A stretch of 64,000 nucleotides of DNA from Thalassotalea_B sp049613795 (GCA_049613795.1 JBMZCX010000003.1:1-64000), one strand, 5' to 3'; shown: positions 38,460 to 47,378, numbered from the stretch's first letter. Program-made: numbers and translations. The notes: generated by a model not told the origin, from the sequence alone.

Positions 38460-39470
38460 ATGTCTGAATTAGAACAACTCATTGCAATTTCAAGAACCAA
38501 TGAAGAAATATCTCGTAAATTATTTACCATTGAAACAGAAATTCTTAGCTGCCAATCAAGCCAAGAGTTATTAAAAAAACTACTCGGTTTGGTAAAAACT
38601 TCTTTTCAGTTAACTGATATATTTTTATTACTGGCAGATCCTACGCCAATTAGTTATCTGCTCACCAGTAAAACACAATCTCAGTGGCATCAAGACAACA
38701 CTCAACGTATAAACACCCATAAGTTACAAAAACTTCATCCCAATAATATGCCGTTATTAACGAATAACATTAGCTTAATGAACGACATTTTACCTCAACA
38801 TTTACGCAACACTACTGGCTCAATAGCATTAATACCTGTAACCCTCGAAGGACAGTTTTTTGGTAGCTTGCTTTTTATGGATAATAAAGTTGATCGCTTT
38901 ACTGAAGATTTAGGCACTTTTCATTTAGAGCAATTAGCCGTAAAAATTAGCTTATGTTTATCCAATGTATTAATTCGTGAACAACTCGAATATATGGCGC
39001 ATTACGACAGGCTAACAGGCATAGCTAATCGTCGTTTAATGGAGAAATGCATTGATGAAGAGTTAGTTCGCCAACGTCGTTATCAAGTACCTTTTTCTGT
39101 ACTTTTTATTGACCTTAATAAGTTTAAAATAATTAATGACACCTATGGCCATGACTGTGGCGATAAGGTGCTTGCTTATGTAGCAACTCAACTACAAGAG
39201 CTTATCCGCGAAAATGATAAATGTTTCCGCTACGCCGGCGACGAATTTGTGGTGGTATTAGCTAGCCAAACATACCAAGAAGCGAAGTCTGCCGCACATC
39301 GGTTATGCCAATTTTTTATTAATAATCCGATGCCATATCAAAACAGCATACTAGAAGTAACCATCAGCTGTGGTGCAGCAGCCAGTGACGGTATATTGTC
39401 GATGGACCAGTTATTGAAAAAAGCAGATGAACAACTATATTTACATAAGAAGGTAACAGCAAAAAGCTAA
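38460..39470 (+). CDS. GAF (DUF484-like)-GGDEF diguanylate cyclase
   Basis: Cytoplasmic protein of 336 residues. The N-terminal half (about 30-172) looks like a GAF domain of the DUF484 type (GSIALIPVTLEGQFFGSLLFMDN). The GGDEF domain spans about 180-335 with DRLTGIANRR, FIDLNKFKIINDTYGHDCGD and the active-site variant AGDEF at 259-263. An inhibitory-site RxxD (R250-D253) stands five residues before it. AGDEF sites are usually active, so it probably makes c-di-GMP with feedback control. GAGG lies six bases before the ATG. Divergent from motX. Confidence 0.88.
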   Translation: MSELEQLIAISRTNEEISRKLFTIETEILSCQSSQELLKKLLGLVKTSFQLTDIFLLLADPTPISYLLTSKTQSQWHQDNTQRINTHKLQKLHPNNMPLLTNNISLMNDILPQHLRNTTGSIALIPVTLEGQFFGSLLFMDNKVDRFTEDLGTFHLEQLAVKISLCLSNVLIREQLEYMAHYDRLTGIANRRLMEKCIDEELVRQRRYQVPFSVLFIDLNKFKIINDTYGHDCGDKVLAYVATQLQELIRENDKCFRYAGDEFVVVLASQTYQEAKSAAHRLCQFFINNPMPYQNSILEVTISCGAAASDGILSMDQLLKKADEQLYLHKKVTAKS

Positions 39471-39578
39471 CATATTATTAGGGTCTGTTGAACTTTCGTG
39501 GTTGAATTTTGTTCGAGCAAGCTCAACAAACCATACTGCTTTTCTAACAATAGCCAAAAGGACTTTAGGATCTAATTA

Positions 39579-40760
39579 ATGCAGGTTGAAATTAACATTG
39601 CTGAACTACGCACGGGTCATTTTGTTGTTGATATTGCGACACAGCAAGGAAGTTACAAGCTTGAACAAGCGGGGCACATAAAGAATGACTTAGTCATACA
39701 AAACCTAATTGCCAAAGGCGTTGAAAGTTTAATTATCGACACTTCAAAAACATTGAAAACCAACGCCGTACAAGTCGATTTAAATACTAAATTTTCACCA
39801 ATAATTCCTTCTGCTTCGGCTGTTTTTGAATTAGAAAAAGCCAAAAAAATTTTTAATGAATCGAAAAAAATTCAACGACGAGTATTCGATGATGCTTTTG
39901 CAGGAAAGCCAATAGATATAGCACCAATACACCAAGTTACCGATAAAACTATTGACGCAATTTTTAAAAATCCTGATGCACTCGCCTGCGTTATTAACAT
40001 TCGTAAAAAAGATGAATACTTACTTGAACATTCCGTTTCAGTATCAGTGTTAATGACTATTTTTGCCCGTTTTTTAAAAATAAACAAAACCATAATACAA
40101 CAATTAGCTGTAGGTGCTTTTTTACATGATGTCGGTAAAATTATGATACCTGAAGAAGTGTTAAATAAGCCAAGTAAGTTAACCGATGACGAGTTTACTT
40201 TAATGAAAAGCCATGCGAGTCATTCTATTGACATTATAAAAAGTACCCCTGGTATTTCTGCCATTAGTCTGGAAGTGGCGGCATTACATCATGAAAAATT
40301 AGACGGTAGTGGTTACCCAAATAATGTAAAAGGTGAAAATATAACAACTTATGGTCGTATGGTCGCCATTTGTGATATTTTTGATGCACTTACTTCTCAC
40401 CGCTGCTACAAAGCTGGCTTTAGCCATATGAAGTCTTTTAGTATCTTAAAAAACTTAAGCGAAAGCGGACACTTAGATAAGCGTTTAGTCAGCCTGTTTA
40501 TTAATTGTATGGGCGTATTTCCAGTAGGCTCATTAGTACAATTAAACTCAAATAAACTCGCTATTGTTGAAAAGCGCAATGCTAAAGATCCAACAAAGCC
40601 CAAGGTGCGATCTTTTTATAGTGCTAAGCATCATCATTATGTTGAGGCAAAAAACATAGACTTATCAAAAGCTAATGACTTTATTATTAAAGGAGTAAGA
40701 GCCGATGATTATGATCTTGATATGAACAAAATTGTCGATTTTTTATTAACTGAAGGTTAG
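39579..40760 (+). CDS. HD-GYP c-di-GMP phosphodiesterase with DUF3391
   Basis: Protein of 393 residues with an N-terminal DUF3391 domain (about 1-120) and an HD-GYP domain (about 140-330). The metal and signature residues are intact: HD at 183-184 in FLHDVGKIMIP, HHEKLDGSGYP at 237-247, and DIFDALTS. Such proteins hydrolyse c-di-GMP, often to GMP. AGGA lies about ten bases before the ATG. It follows the cyclase gene by 108 bases on the same strand. Confidence 0.9.
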   Translation: MQVEINIAELRTGHFVVDIATQQGSYKLEQAGHIKNDLVIQNLIAKGVESLIIDTSKTLKTNAVQVDLNTKFSPIIPSASAVFELEKAKKIFNESKKIQRRVFDDAFAGKPIDIAPIHQVTDKTIDAIFKNPDALACVINIRKKDEYLLEHSVSVSVLMTIFARFLKINKTIIQQLAVGAFLHDVGKIMIPEEVLNKPSKLTDDEFTLMKSHASHSIDIIKSTPGISAISLEVAALHHEKLDGSGYPNNVKGENITTYGRMVAICDIFDALTSHRCYKAGFSHMKSFSILKNLSESGHLDKRLVSLFINCMGVFPVGSLVQLNSNKLAIVEKRNAKDPTKPKVRSFYSAKHHHYVEAKNIDLSKANDFIIKGVRADDYDLDMNKIVDFLLTEG

Positions 40761-40842
40761 AAACTAAGGTTTGCGCAATGAACTAATTTCACTTTCAAAC
40801 GTCTTATCTACAATTACGATTAACAGCGATCATCAATGTTGA

Positions 40843-41520
40843 ATGGATACACTTTCAGTACCTCACCAAAAGCCTAACCTGTCAATTGGCATCGCTCTCT
40901 CAGCGATGATTCATGGCACTATAGTATTACTATTCGTTATTGCCACTCAAAAAGAAGCAGCGATTAAGTCTGAACAACCACCAATTACAGCATATTTTTA
41001 TCAGAAAGTAGCTCAACTGACAGCTAAATCAATAGCTAAGCCAATGACCAAGCAAAAGCAAAGCCCCTTGCAAAGCATTAAAAATACAGCCAGTAGTATA
41101 GATGAAAGCAGGTCTACACCCGCTACACCATCAATAGCAAAAGATCCGTTAGCCAAAAGACAACAGACTAAAACTGATCACAAAAATCCTTCAACAGTTC
41201 AGCCAAGAGCAAACACTACAATAAATACAGCGGCAATATTACAACACCTAGCGAGTCAAAAATATTCCGACGCGCAAAAAAGTAGTGCGAAAGATAGCTA
41301 TCAATCATATCAACAGCAGAAAAATTATATTCCACCTTCTAAAACAAAATTCAACCAATTACCCGAGGCGAAAGCAAAAGAGGTAAGAGTGAACTGCGAT
41401 AATAATTTTGTTGTAGGGTTAACAATATTGTCAGGCTTGATGGGAGGCACAATAAGTTGCGAAAAATTTAACAGTCATCAACAATATATTGATAAGCGTT
41501 TAAAGAAAATGGGAAAATAG
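40843..41520 (+). CDS. Hypothetical single-pass protein with TonB-like N-terminus
   Basis: I do not recognise the 225-residue product. Residues about 15-37 form a membrane helix with the TonB-like pattern GIALSAMIHGTIVLLFVIA. A long Lys/Gln/Ser/Thr/Pro-rich stretch follows (about 45-180). The C-terminal 50 residues contain two cysteines (VNCDNNF and ISCEKF) around a hydrophobic patch. There is no TonB C-terminal domain. It is probably inner-membrane anchored with a periplasmic tail. It starts 82 bases after the HD-GYP gene and may be co-transcribed. Confidence 0.65.
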   Translation: MDTLSVPHQKPNLSIGIALSAMIHGTIVLLFVIATQKEAAIKSEQPPITAYFYQKVAQLTAKSIAKPMTKQKQSPLQSIKNTASSIDESRSTPATPSIAKDPLAKRQQTKTDHKNPSTVQPRANTTINTAAILQHLASQKYSDAQKSSAKDSYQSYQQQKNYIPPSKTKFNQLPEAKAKEVRVNCDNNFVVGLTILSGLMGGTISCEKFNSHQQYIDKRLKKMGK

Positions 41521-41527
41521 CGGGCAC

Positions 41528-41552
41528 AAAAAAACCAGCTTAAATACTGGCT
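41528..41552 (-). terminator. Intrinsic terminator of erpA
   Basis: On the minus strand AGCCAG, an eight-base loop and CTGG are followed by seven T, about 27 bases past the erpA stop. It lies in the 58-base space between convergent genes. The stem is short but the T-run is strong. Confidence 0.65.
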
Positions 41553-41578
41553 TTCGTTGTTAGTTTACGAGAGAAGTA

Positions 41579-41920
41579 CTAAATAGAGAATGACGCGCCA
41601 CAGCCGCAGGTGCTTGATGCATTAGGATTACTCACTAAAAAGCGGCTACCTTCTAACCCTTCAATGTAGTCAACTTCACCGTCAACTAAATATTGTATGC
41701 TCATCGGGTCAACCACCATAGTAACACCTTGTTTTTCAATGGTTAAATCGCCTTCATTTACTTTTTCGTCAAAAGTAAAACCGTATTGAAAACCTGAGCA
41801 GCCTCCGCCAGTTACATACACCCGTAATTTAAGTTCAGGATTTTCCTCTTCCGTAATTAACGCAAGCACTTTACTTGCTGCGGCATCAGAAAATTTAATG
41901 GGTAATTCAGAGGTTGACAT
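41579..41920 (-). CDS. erpA: Iron-sulfur cluster insertion protein ErpA
   Basis: A-type Fe-S carrier of 113 residues. The three cluster-binding cysteines are C41 (GGGCSGFQYGF), C105 and C107 (STCGCGASF). The segment LKLRVYVTGGGCSGFQYGF and the length match ErpA rather than IscA. It delivers clusters to enzymes such as those of isoprenoid synthesis. A promoter-like sequence with an inverted repeat lies upstream. Confidence 0.95.
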   Translation of the reverse strand: MSTSELPIKFSDAAASKVLALITEEENPELKLRVYVTGGGCSGFQYGFTFDEKVNEGDLTIEKQGVTMVVDPMSIQYLVDGEVDYIEGLEGSRFLVSNPNASSTCGCGASFSI

Positions 41921-41953
41921 AAAATTCTACTTACTAGGAACATCGAAAACGCA

Positions 41954-41984
41954 ATTATCTTAAACTTGACCAATTTAATCAAGT
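41954..41984 (-). promoter_or_regulatory. erpA promoter with overlapping inverted repeat
   Basis: On the minus strand TTGATT and GATAAT are 17 bases apart (41954-41982). A six-base inverted repeat, ACTTGA/TCAAGT with a nine-base centre, at 41964-41984 covers the -35 and part of the spacer. A repressor could bind there; IscR is a guess from biology, not from a motif match. Confidence 0.5.
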
Positions 41985-41988
41985 ATTA

Positions 41989-42729
41989 CTATAAACCGCT
42001 GTTGGTTTTATCAATAACGCTTTGCCAAACATAATTATGCTCAACTTTGCGGTATTTCTGCCCTCTCGTTTTATTAAGCACGGTAGTAAATGCTATTTTT
42101 TCAGGAGTAAAGCCATCGGGCAAGGTAAACTCACCTTCGATAATTTGAAAATATTTGAAGCTAAACGAGAGTGCTTTTTTAGTTAATGTGGAGGCTTTTA
42201 ATAACGATATGTTGCTAGGTTTATTATTTAGGCTGCCATGAAACACTATATCAATAGCCCCTTTAGCATACCGCTTTTGAATTTGTTGCTGTACAAGCAC
42301 CACTTGAAAACGAAAATGATTGGCGCTTTCAGTGGCGTTTATGGTTATTTCGTCAACCATCACTCCATCAGCTTGTTTTTCAGGCGCCATTACTTTTTCA
42401 TAAAAAGCCAATTCTTTTTTCACTTGAAAATGGTCTTTTTCAATTTCAGTAAGCAATTGCTGAGAACGCACACTTGCCATACGCTCAACTTCTAGCTCTA
42501 CTTCTAGCGTATGTATTTGTTTAACTTGATCGACTTGTTGTTGATATAAGTTGTCTAAGCGAATTTTTTGCTGGTTAATCGTTTGGATTTGATAACCATG
42601 AAAAAAATTACCTACGCGATAACCACAGAATAGACAGGTGATAATTAACAAAAATAGCAAAATCGCTGAGCGAAAGGAGCCTAATTTATTAACAACAACA
42701 TTTAAATTTATTTTTGCTAACCAACTCAT
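41989..42729 (-). CDS. DUF6776-like coiled-coil membrane protein
   Basis: Protein of 246 residues with one N-terminal helix (about 18-40) and a coiled coil (about 52-115) rich in Gln, Glu and Leu. A beta-rich C-terminal domain of about 120 residues follows. It looks like the DUF6776 family, whose function is unknown and which often lies next to erpA. It is probably anchored in the inner membrane with the rest in the periplasm. Confidence 0.65.
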   Translation of the reverse strand: MSWLAKINLNVVVNKLGSFRSAILLFLLIITCLFCGYRVGNFFHGYQIQTINQQKIRLDNLYQQQVDQVKQIHTLEVELEVERMASVRSQQLLTEIEKDHFQVKKELAFYEKVMAPEKQADGVMVDEITINATESANHFRFQVVLVQQQIQKRYAKGAIDIVFHGSLNNKPSNISLLKASTLTKKALSFSFKYFQIIEGEFTLPDGFTPEKIAFTTVLNKTRGQKYRKVEHNYVWQSVIDKTNSGL

Positions 42730-42791
42730 TTGAAAAGTATTATGATAAATTAATAAAAAAATAATAGGCTGCTTAAGCTAACCCGTTCATT

Positions 42792-44477
42792 ATGATGTCA
42801 CTTTACTCGCTAAAAAAACACTTAGCTTTGCCTAAAACGTCTTGGCAAATATGCTTGTTAGCGGCCATTGGTGGCATCGCTTCTGCTGGCCTAATTATAC
42901 TTTTTACCGCCAGCATTGATTTCATACAGCAATGGTACTTACCGCAAAAAGAGGACTATACCAGTTTAAGTGCGCTAAGTCGTTTTCATTTGCCAATTAT
43001 TGGTGCTTTACTGATATTGCTTTGCGCTAAGCTCACTGGCTATCAATATTTACGGACGGGCATTCCTTTTGTACTGCACCGATTAAAAGTAGCGCATGGC
43101 GTAATTCCTCTACGAAATACGCTTAATCAATTTGTCGGTACTGTATTTGCTTTAGCGTCAGGGTTTTCTGTTGGTCGCGAAGGGCCAGCAGTACATTTAG
43201 GCGCAGCCTGCAGCAGTTTTATTGGCAGCTATTTAAAGCTTCCCTATAACGCTGTTCGTACACTGTGTGCTTGCGGGATTGCAGCGGGCATTGCTGCTAG
43301 TTTTAATACACCAGTAGCCGCAGTTATTTTTGTGATGGAAGTGATAATGCGCGAATACAAAGTGCATATTTTTATTCCTGTGATGATCGCTTCTATTGTT
43401 GGTTCACTTATTACCAGTCATGTATTTGGCCCCGCCCATAAGTTTGAGTACTTTAGTAAAATTTCAATTGAAATGGTTGATTACCCATTGGTTATTTTAC
43501 TTGGCTTAATCTTAGGTATTCTCGCTTTTGCATTTAACCGTTATTTAACCTTAATTATTAAGCATTCTAAAGATTTTCATATTATTCCCCGTTTTTTGAT
43601 GGCTGCTGCTATTACGGGTGCATTAGGCGCGGCAGTACCTTATGCCATGGGCACCGATTTAAGTGCCATTGCTTTTGCCATTGAAGACAGTATTCATTTT
43701 CAATTATTGTTTGGCTTGCTTATTGCTAAATTTGTAATGACGATAGTCGCGCTGGGGCTAGGTGTACCAGGCGGTATTATCGGCCCTATTTTAAGTATTG
43801 GCGCTATTGCTGGCATTAGCGTTGCAGCCATTACAAACCAAGTGTTTATGCAAGACATGCTACTAACAGACTATGCATTAATGGGCATGGCGGGGTTTAT
43901 GGCCGCGACACTAAATGCGCCTCTTGCTGCGCTACTTGCGGTAGTAGAACTGTCTAACCAATTAGAAATTATTGTCCCTGCGATGATAGTAATTACTACG
44001 GCCTCTGTTTCTTCAGGGCAATTTTTTGGTAACCGCTCTATTTTAGTGATGCAACTAGAAGTACAAGGCTTACTTTACCGTCATCCGCCAATAGAAAAGT
44101 CATTACAACGTATTGGCGCAATGGGTATTATGCAAGAAAATTTAACCATAATAGCGCCCAACAATGAAAGCCATTACCTTGAAACATTAGCAAAAAGAGA
44201 AACCAACGAACTGATAATCGTTAAAAATAATGAAGCACAGCACAGCTTTACTTTATTGCACTCTCATCACGCCACGCTCAATAACGATTTCCCCTTAATA
44301 GAGCAACATCAATTGATTCCACTGCCATATCAAGTAACACTTGCCGAAGCTTACGCGATATTAAAAGAATTTCGCCAAGGCGGCGTTTACCTTTACGATG
44401 GTAGTAAAGACAATATTGTTGGCGTGATAATGTTTGAACAAATTCGCTGTTACTTAATAGAAGGAAAAACAAACTAA
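42792..44477 (+). CDS. CLC-family chloride channel or transporter with C-terminal domain
   Basis: CLC protein of 561 residues. The pore motifs are LRTGIPF (88-94), GREGPAVHLG (128-137, external gating Glu E130) and GVPGGIIGPILSIGA (about 327-341). Where exchangers such as E. coli ClcA have two glutamates (E202, E203), this protein has E183 followed by V184. Leu appears to replace the central tyrosine in ELSNQLEII. The last 110 residues are a CBS-like cytoplasmic domain. The missing internal glutamate suggests a channel or altered coupling. It ends in TAATG overlap with hemJ. Confidence 0.9.
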   Translation: MMSLYSLKKHLALPKTSWQICLLAAIGGIASAGLIILFTASIDFIQQWYLPQKEDYTSLSALSRFHLPIIGALLILLCAKLTGYQYLRTGIPFVLHRLKVAHGVIPLRNTLNQFVGTVFALASGFSVGREGPAVHLGAACSSFIGSYLKLPYNAVRTLCACGIAAGIAASFNTPVAAVIFVMEVIMREYKVHIFIPVMIASIVGSLITSHVFGPAHKFEYFSKISIEMVDYPLVILLGLILGILAFAFNRYLTLIIKHSKDFHIIPRFLMAAAITGALGAAVPYAMGTDLSAIAFAIEDSIHFQLLFGLLIAKFVMTIVALGLGVPGGIIGPILSIGAIAGISVAAITNQVFMQDMLLTDYALMGMAGFMAATLNAPLAALLAVVELSNQLEIIVPAMIVITTASVSSGQFFGNRSILVMQLEVQGLLYRHPPIEKSLQRIGAMGIMQENLTIIAPNNESHYLETLAKRETNELIIVKNNEAQHSFTLLHSHHATLNNDFPLIEQHQLIPLPYQVTLAEAYAILKEFRQGGVYLYDGSKDNIVGVIMFEQIRCYLIEGKTN

Positions 44478-44902
44478 TGGCTATTCTTTGGCTAAAAGCT
44501 CTACATGTTTGCTTTATGGTTGCATGGTTTGCAGGGATATTTTATCTCCCTCGTTTATTTGTAAACCATGCTGAAAGCAATAACAAAGCCGTGATAAATC
44601 AACTAAAAGGCATGGAAAAACGTTTGCTTTATTTTGTTACACCGTTTGCTTTTTTAACGATAATATTTGGTATTGCACTTATTACCCAATATGGCCGCGA
44701 GTGGTTTGCTCAAGCACAATGGCTACATATTAAAATAACATTAGTAACCATACTTATTATTTATCACGGCTATTGCTTTAAATTATTAAAAGACTTTCAA
44801 CAAGACAAAAACACGCGTTCTGGGCGCTTCTATCGTTTTTTTAATGAAATTCCCGTCTTAATATTATTTGCCGTGGTGATACTTGCTTACGTTAAGCCTT
44901 AG
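44477..44902 (+). CDS. hemJ: Protoporphyrinogen oxidase HemJ
   Basis: HemJ-type membrane protein of 141 residues with four helices. The start KALHVCFMVAWFAGIFYLPRLFV is the family signature, with the conserved H10. HemJ oxidises protoporphyrinogen IX, a late step of heme synthesis. Its ATG overlaps the CLC stop, so it is translationally coupled. hemL lies two genes downstream. Confidence 0.9.
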   Translation: MAILWLKALHVCFMVAWFAGIFYLPRLFVNHAESNNKAVINQLKGMEKRLLYFVTPFAFLTIIFGIALITQYGREWFAQAQWLHIKITLVTILIIYHGYCFKLLKDFQQDKNTRSGRFYRFFNEIPVLILFAVVILAYVKP

Positions 44903-44987
44903 TGCGTGTTAACTACTTTCTAAGCTAAAACTACTGCGCTAATGGCGAAATTTATGCTATATTCTCGCCGAAATATTTACCTTATAC

Positions 44988-45033
44988 CCAGTTAATTACG
45001 CCCTTTCCTTTCCAGAAGAATTTAATTAACTGG
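44988..45033 (+). promoter_or_regulatory. Inverted repeat in the pyrB leader
   Basis: Exact 11-base arms (CCAGTTAATTA / TAATTAACTGG) at 44988-44998 and 45023-45033, with a 24-base pyrimidine-rich loop between them. It ends 30 bases before the pyrB ATG. It could be a leader hairpin or a protein-binding palindrome controlling pyrB; no T-run follows. Confidence 0.5.
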
Positions 45034-45063
45034 CTATTATCAACGTTAAAGCTGAGCAATATT

Positions 45064-46074
45064 ATGATGACCTTTGAAGGTAGCCATATTCTTTCTGTTT
45101 CACAATTTGATCGTGAATCAATTTCAAAAATATTAACCGTTTCTGCACAAATGGCGCCTTATGCGATGCGTAAAAAGCGCTGTAATGTATTAGACGGCGC
45201 TATTTTAAACAGTTTGTTTTTTGAACCAAGTACACGTACCCGTGTAAGTTTTGGTACCGCTTTTAATTTGCTTGGCGGCTCAGTTAGAGAAACGGTTGGC
45301 GAAGAAAACTCGTCATTAAGCAAAGGCGAATCGTTATTTGACACCGCTCGTGTCATTAGTGGCTATTCTGATGTTATTGCGATGCGCCACCCTAAAATGC
45401 ACTCAGTGTCGGAGTTTGCTCAAGGCAGTAGCGTTCCTGTTATTAATGGCGGCGACGGTGCTAACGAGCACCCAACACAAGCTTTGCTTGATTTATTTAC
45501 TATTCAGTCTGAAATGTTACCTTTTGGTAAGTCGTTAGACGGACTGCATATTGTGCTTATGGGCGATTTAAAACATGGCCGTACCGTGCATTCTTTATCT
45601 AAATTACTCAGCCTGTACAAAAACATTCAAGTTACTATGATATCACCTCGCGCATTACAAATGCCTGACAATGTTATTTCAACGCTGATGAATGCCGGCC
45701 ACAAAGTCAATATTACCGACAAGCTTGAAGGTAATTTAACCTGTGATGTTATTTATCAAACCCGTATTCAGCAAGAACGTTTTCCAAGCCAAGATGAAGC
45801 CGATCTTTATCGTGGTCACTTTAGTTTAAATAAAGAACTATACCAGCAGTATTGCCAGCAACATACGGTAATAATGCACCCGCTTCCGCGTGACTCACGC
45901 CCAGAAGCAAATGAATTAGACGTAGATCTAAACGACTTAGACAACTTAGCAATTTTCAGACAGGCTCAAAATGGTGTATTAGTGCGTATGGCATTATTTG
46001 CACTAAGCCTAGGCGTTGAAGATAAGCTAACTCAATATGAAAAACCCGTTACGTGGTTTACTAATAAAATATAA
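45064..46074 (+). CDS. pyrB: Aspartate carbamoyltransferase
   Basis: Catalytic chain of 336 residues for the first committed step of pyrimidine synthesis. The carbamoyl phosphate motif STRTR is at 56-60. Also seen are MRHP, HPTQALLDLF and HPLPRDSRPEANELDVDLN. It belongs to the longer form seen in Shewanella-type marine bacteria (E. coli 311 residues). No pyrI regulatory gene follows, and the next gene is hemL. Confidence 0.95.
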   Translation: MMTFEGSHILSVSQFDRESISKILTVSAQMAPYAMRKKRCNVLDGAILNSLFFEPSTRTRVSFGTAFNLLGGSVRETVGEENSSLSKGESLFDTARVISGYSDVIAMRHPKMHSVSEFAQGSSVPVINGGDGANEHPTQALLDLFTIQSEMLPFGKSLDGLHIVLMGDLKHGRTVHSLSKLLSLYKNIQVTMISPRALQMPDNVISTLMNAGHKVNITDKLEGNLTCDVIYQTRIQQERFPSQDEADLYRGHFSLNKELYQQYCQQHTVIMHPLPRDSRPEANELDVDLNDLDNLAIFRQAQNGVLVRMALFALSLGVEDKLTQYEKPVTWFTNKI

Positions 46075-46085
46075 CAGGTATTACA

Positions 46086-47378
46086 ATGCAAAACTCTCAA
46101 CAACTATTTAATCATGCTCAAGAAATAATTCCGGGCGGTGTTAACTCTCCCGTTCGTGCTTTTAATGGCGTAGGTGGCACACCATGTTTTATTAAACGTG
46201 CTGAAGGTGCCTATATTTATGACGCCGACGACAACGCCTACATCGATTATGTTGGCTCTTGGGGCCCGATGATTCTAGGCCATAATCACCCTGCAATTTT
46301 AGACGCAGTAATAAAAACAGCACAAAATGGCTTAAGTTTTGGTGCGCCTACCGCACTTGAAATTACCATGGCTGAAAAAGTAAAAGCGTTAGTGCCGTCA
46401 ATGGAAAAACTGCGCATGGTAAGTTCAGGAACTGAAGCAACCATGAGTGCTATTCGCTTGGCACGTGGTTACACTGGTCGTGACAAAATTTTAAAGTTTG
46501 AAGGTTGTTATCATGGCCATGCAGACTCTTTATTAGTAAAAGCTGGCTCTGGCGCATTAACGATGGGCGTGCCTAATTCTCCGGGTATTCCTGCTGATTT
46601 TGCTAAACATACATTAACGGTAAGCTTTAATAATTTAGCTGAAGTTGAAGAAATTTTTGCAACATACAAAGATGAAATTGCTTGTATTATTGTGGAACCT
46701 GTCGCTGGGAATATGAACTGTATTCCTCCTGTTGACGGTTTTTTACAAGGCTTACGAAAAGTATGCGATCAGTACAACAGTGTTTTAATTTTTGACGAAG
46801 TAATGACAGGTTTTCGTGTGGCTTTAGGTGGCGCACAAGCGCGTTACCAAGTAAAACCAGATCTAACTACATTAGGTAAAGTTATTGGTGGCGGTATGCC
46901 TGTTGGCGCTTTTGGCGGAAAAAAAGAAATAATGGACTACATTGCCCCTGTCGGCCCTGTTTACCAAGCAGGTACACTTTCTGGTAACCCTATTGCAATG
47001 GCTGCAGGTTTAGCGGCGTTGTCAGAGTTAAGCCAAGGTAATAAACACCAACAATTATCAAACGCCACTGAAAAACTAGCGATGGGCTTTAAAGCGGCTG
47101 CAGAGCGTAATGGTATTTCACTGTCAATTAACTATGTTGGCGCAATGTTTGGCTTTTTCTTTACCAGTAAAGAAAATAGCGACACAACCATTACCAGTTA
47201 CGAGCAAGCAACCCAGTGCGACGGTGAGATGTTTAAGAAGTTTTTCCATTACATGCTTGAAGAAGGTGTTTATTTAGCCCCTTCAGCATTTGAAGCAAGC
47301 TTTTTATCAACCGCACATACTGATGAAATTATTGATAAAACGTTAGCGGCGGCTGATCGCTGTTTTGCTAGGTTATAA
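46086..47378 (+). CDS. hemL: Glutamate-1-semialdehyde 2,1-aminomutase
   Basis: PLP enzyme of 430 residues making 5-aminolevulinate in the C5 route of heme synthesis. The PLP lysine is K265 in TTLGKVIGGGMPVGAFGG, the same position as in E. coli. The opening IIPGGVNSPVRAF is characteristic. It lies 11 bases after pyrB and is followed by an intrinsic terminator. Confidence 0.98.
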   Translation: MQNSQQLFNHAQEIIPGGVNSPVRAFNGVGGTPCFIKRAEGAYIYDADDNAYIDYVGSWGPMILGHNHPAILDAVIKTAQNGLSFGAPTALEITMAEKVKALVPSMEKLRMVSSGTEATMSAIRLARGYTGRDKILKFEGCYHGHADSLLVKAGSGALTMGVPNSPGIPADFAKHTLTVSFNNLAEVEEIFATYKDEIACIIVEPVAGNMNCIPPVDGFLQGLRKVCDQYNSVLIFDEVMTGFRVALGGAQARYQVKPDLTTLGKVIGGGMPVGAFGGKKEIMDYIAPVGPVYQAGTLSGNPIAMAAGLAALSELSQGNKHQQLSNATEKLAMGFKAAAERNGISLSINYVGAMFGFFFTSKENSDTTITSYEQATQCDGEMFKKFFHYMLEEGVYLAPSAFEASFLSTAHTDEIIDKTLAAADRCFARL

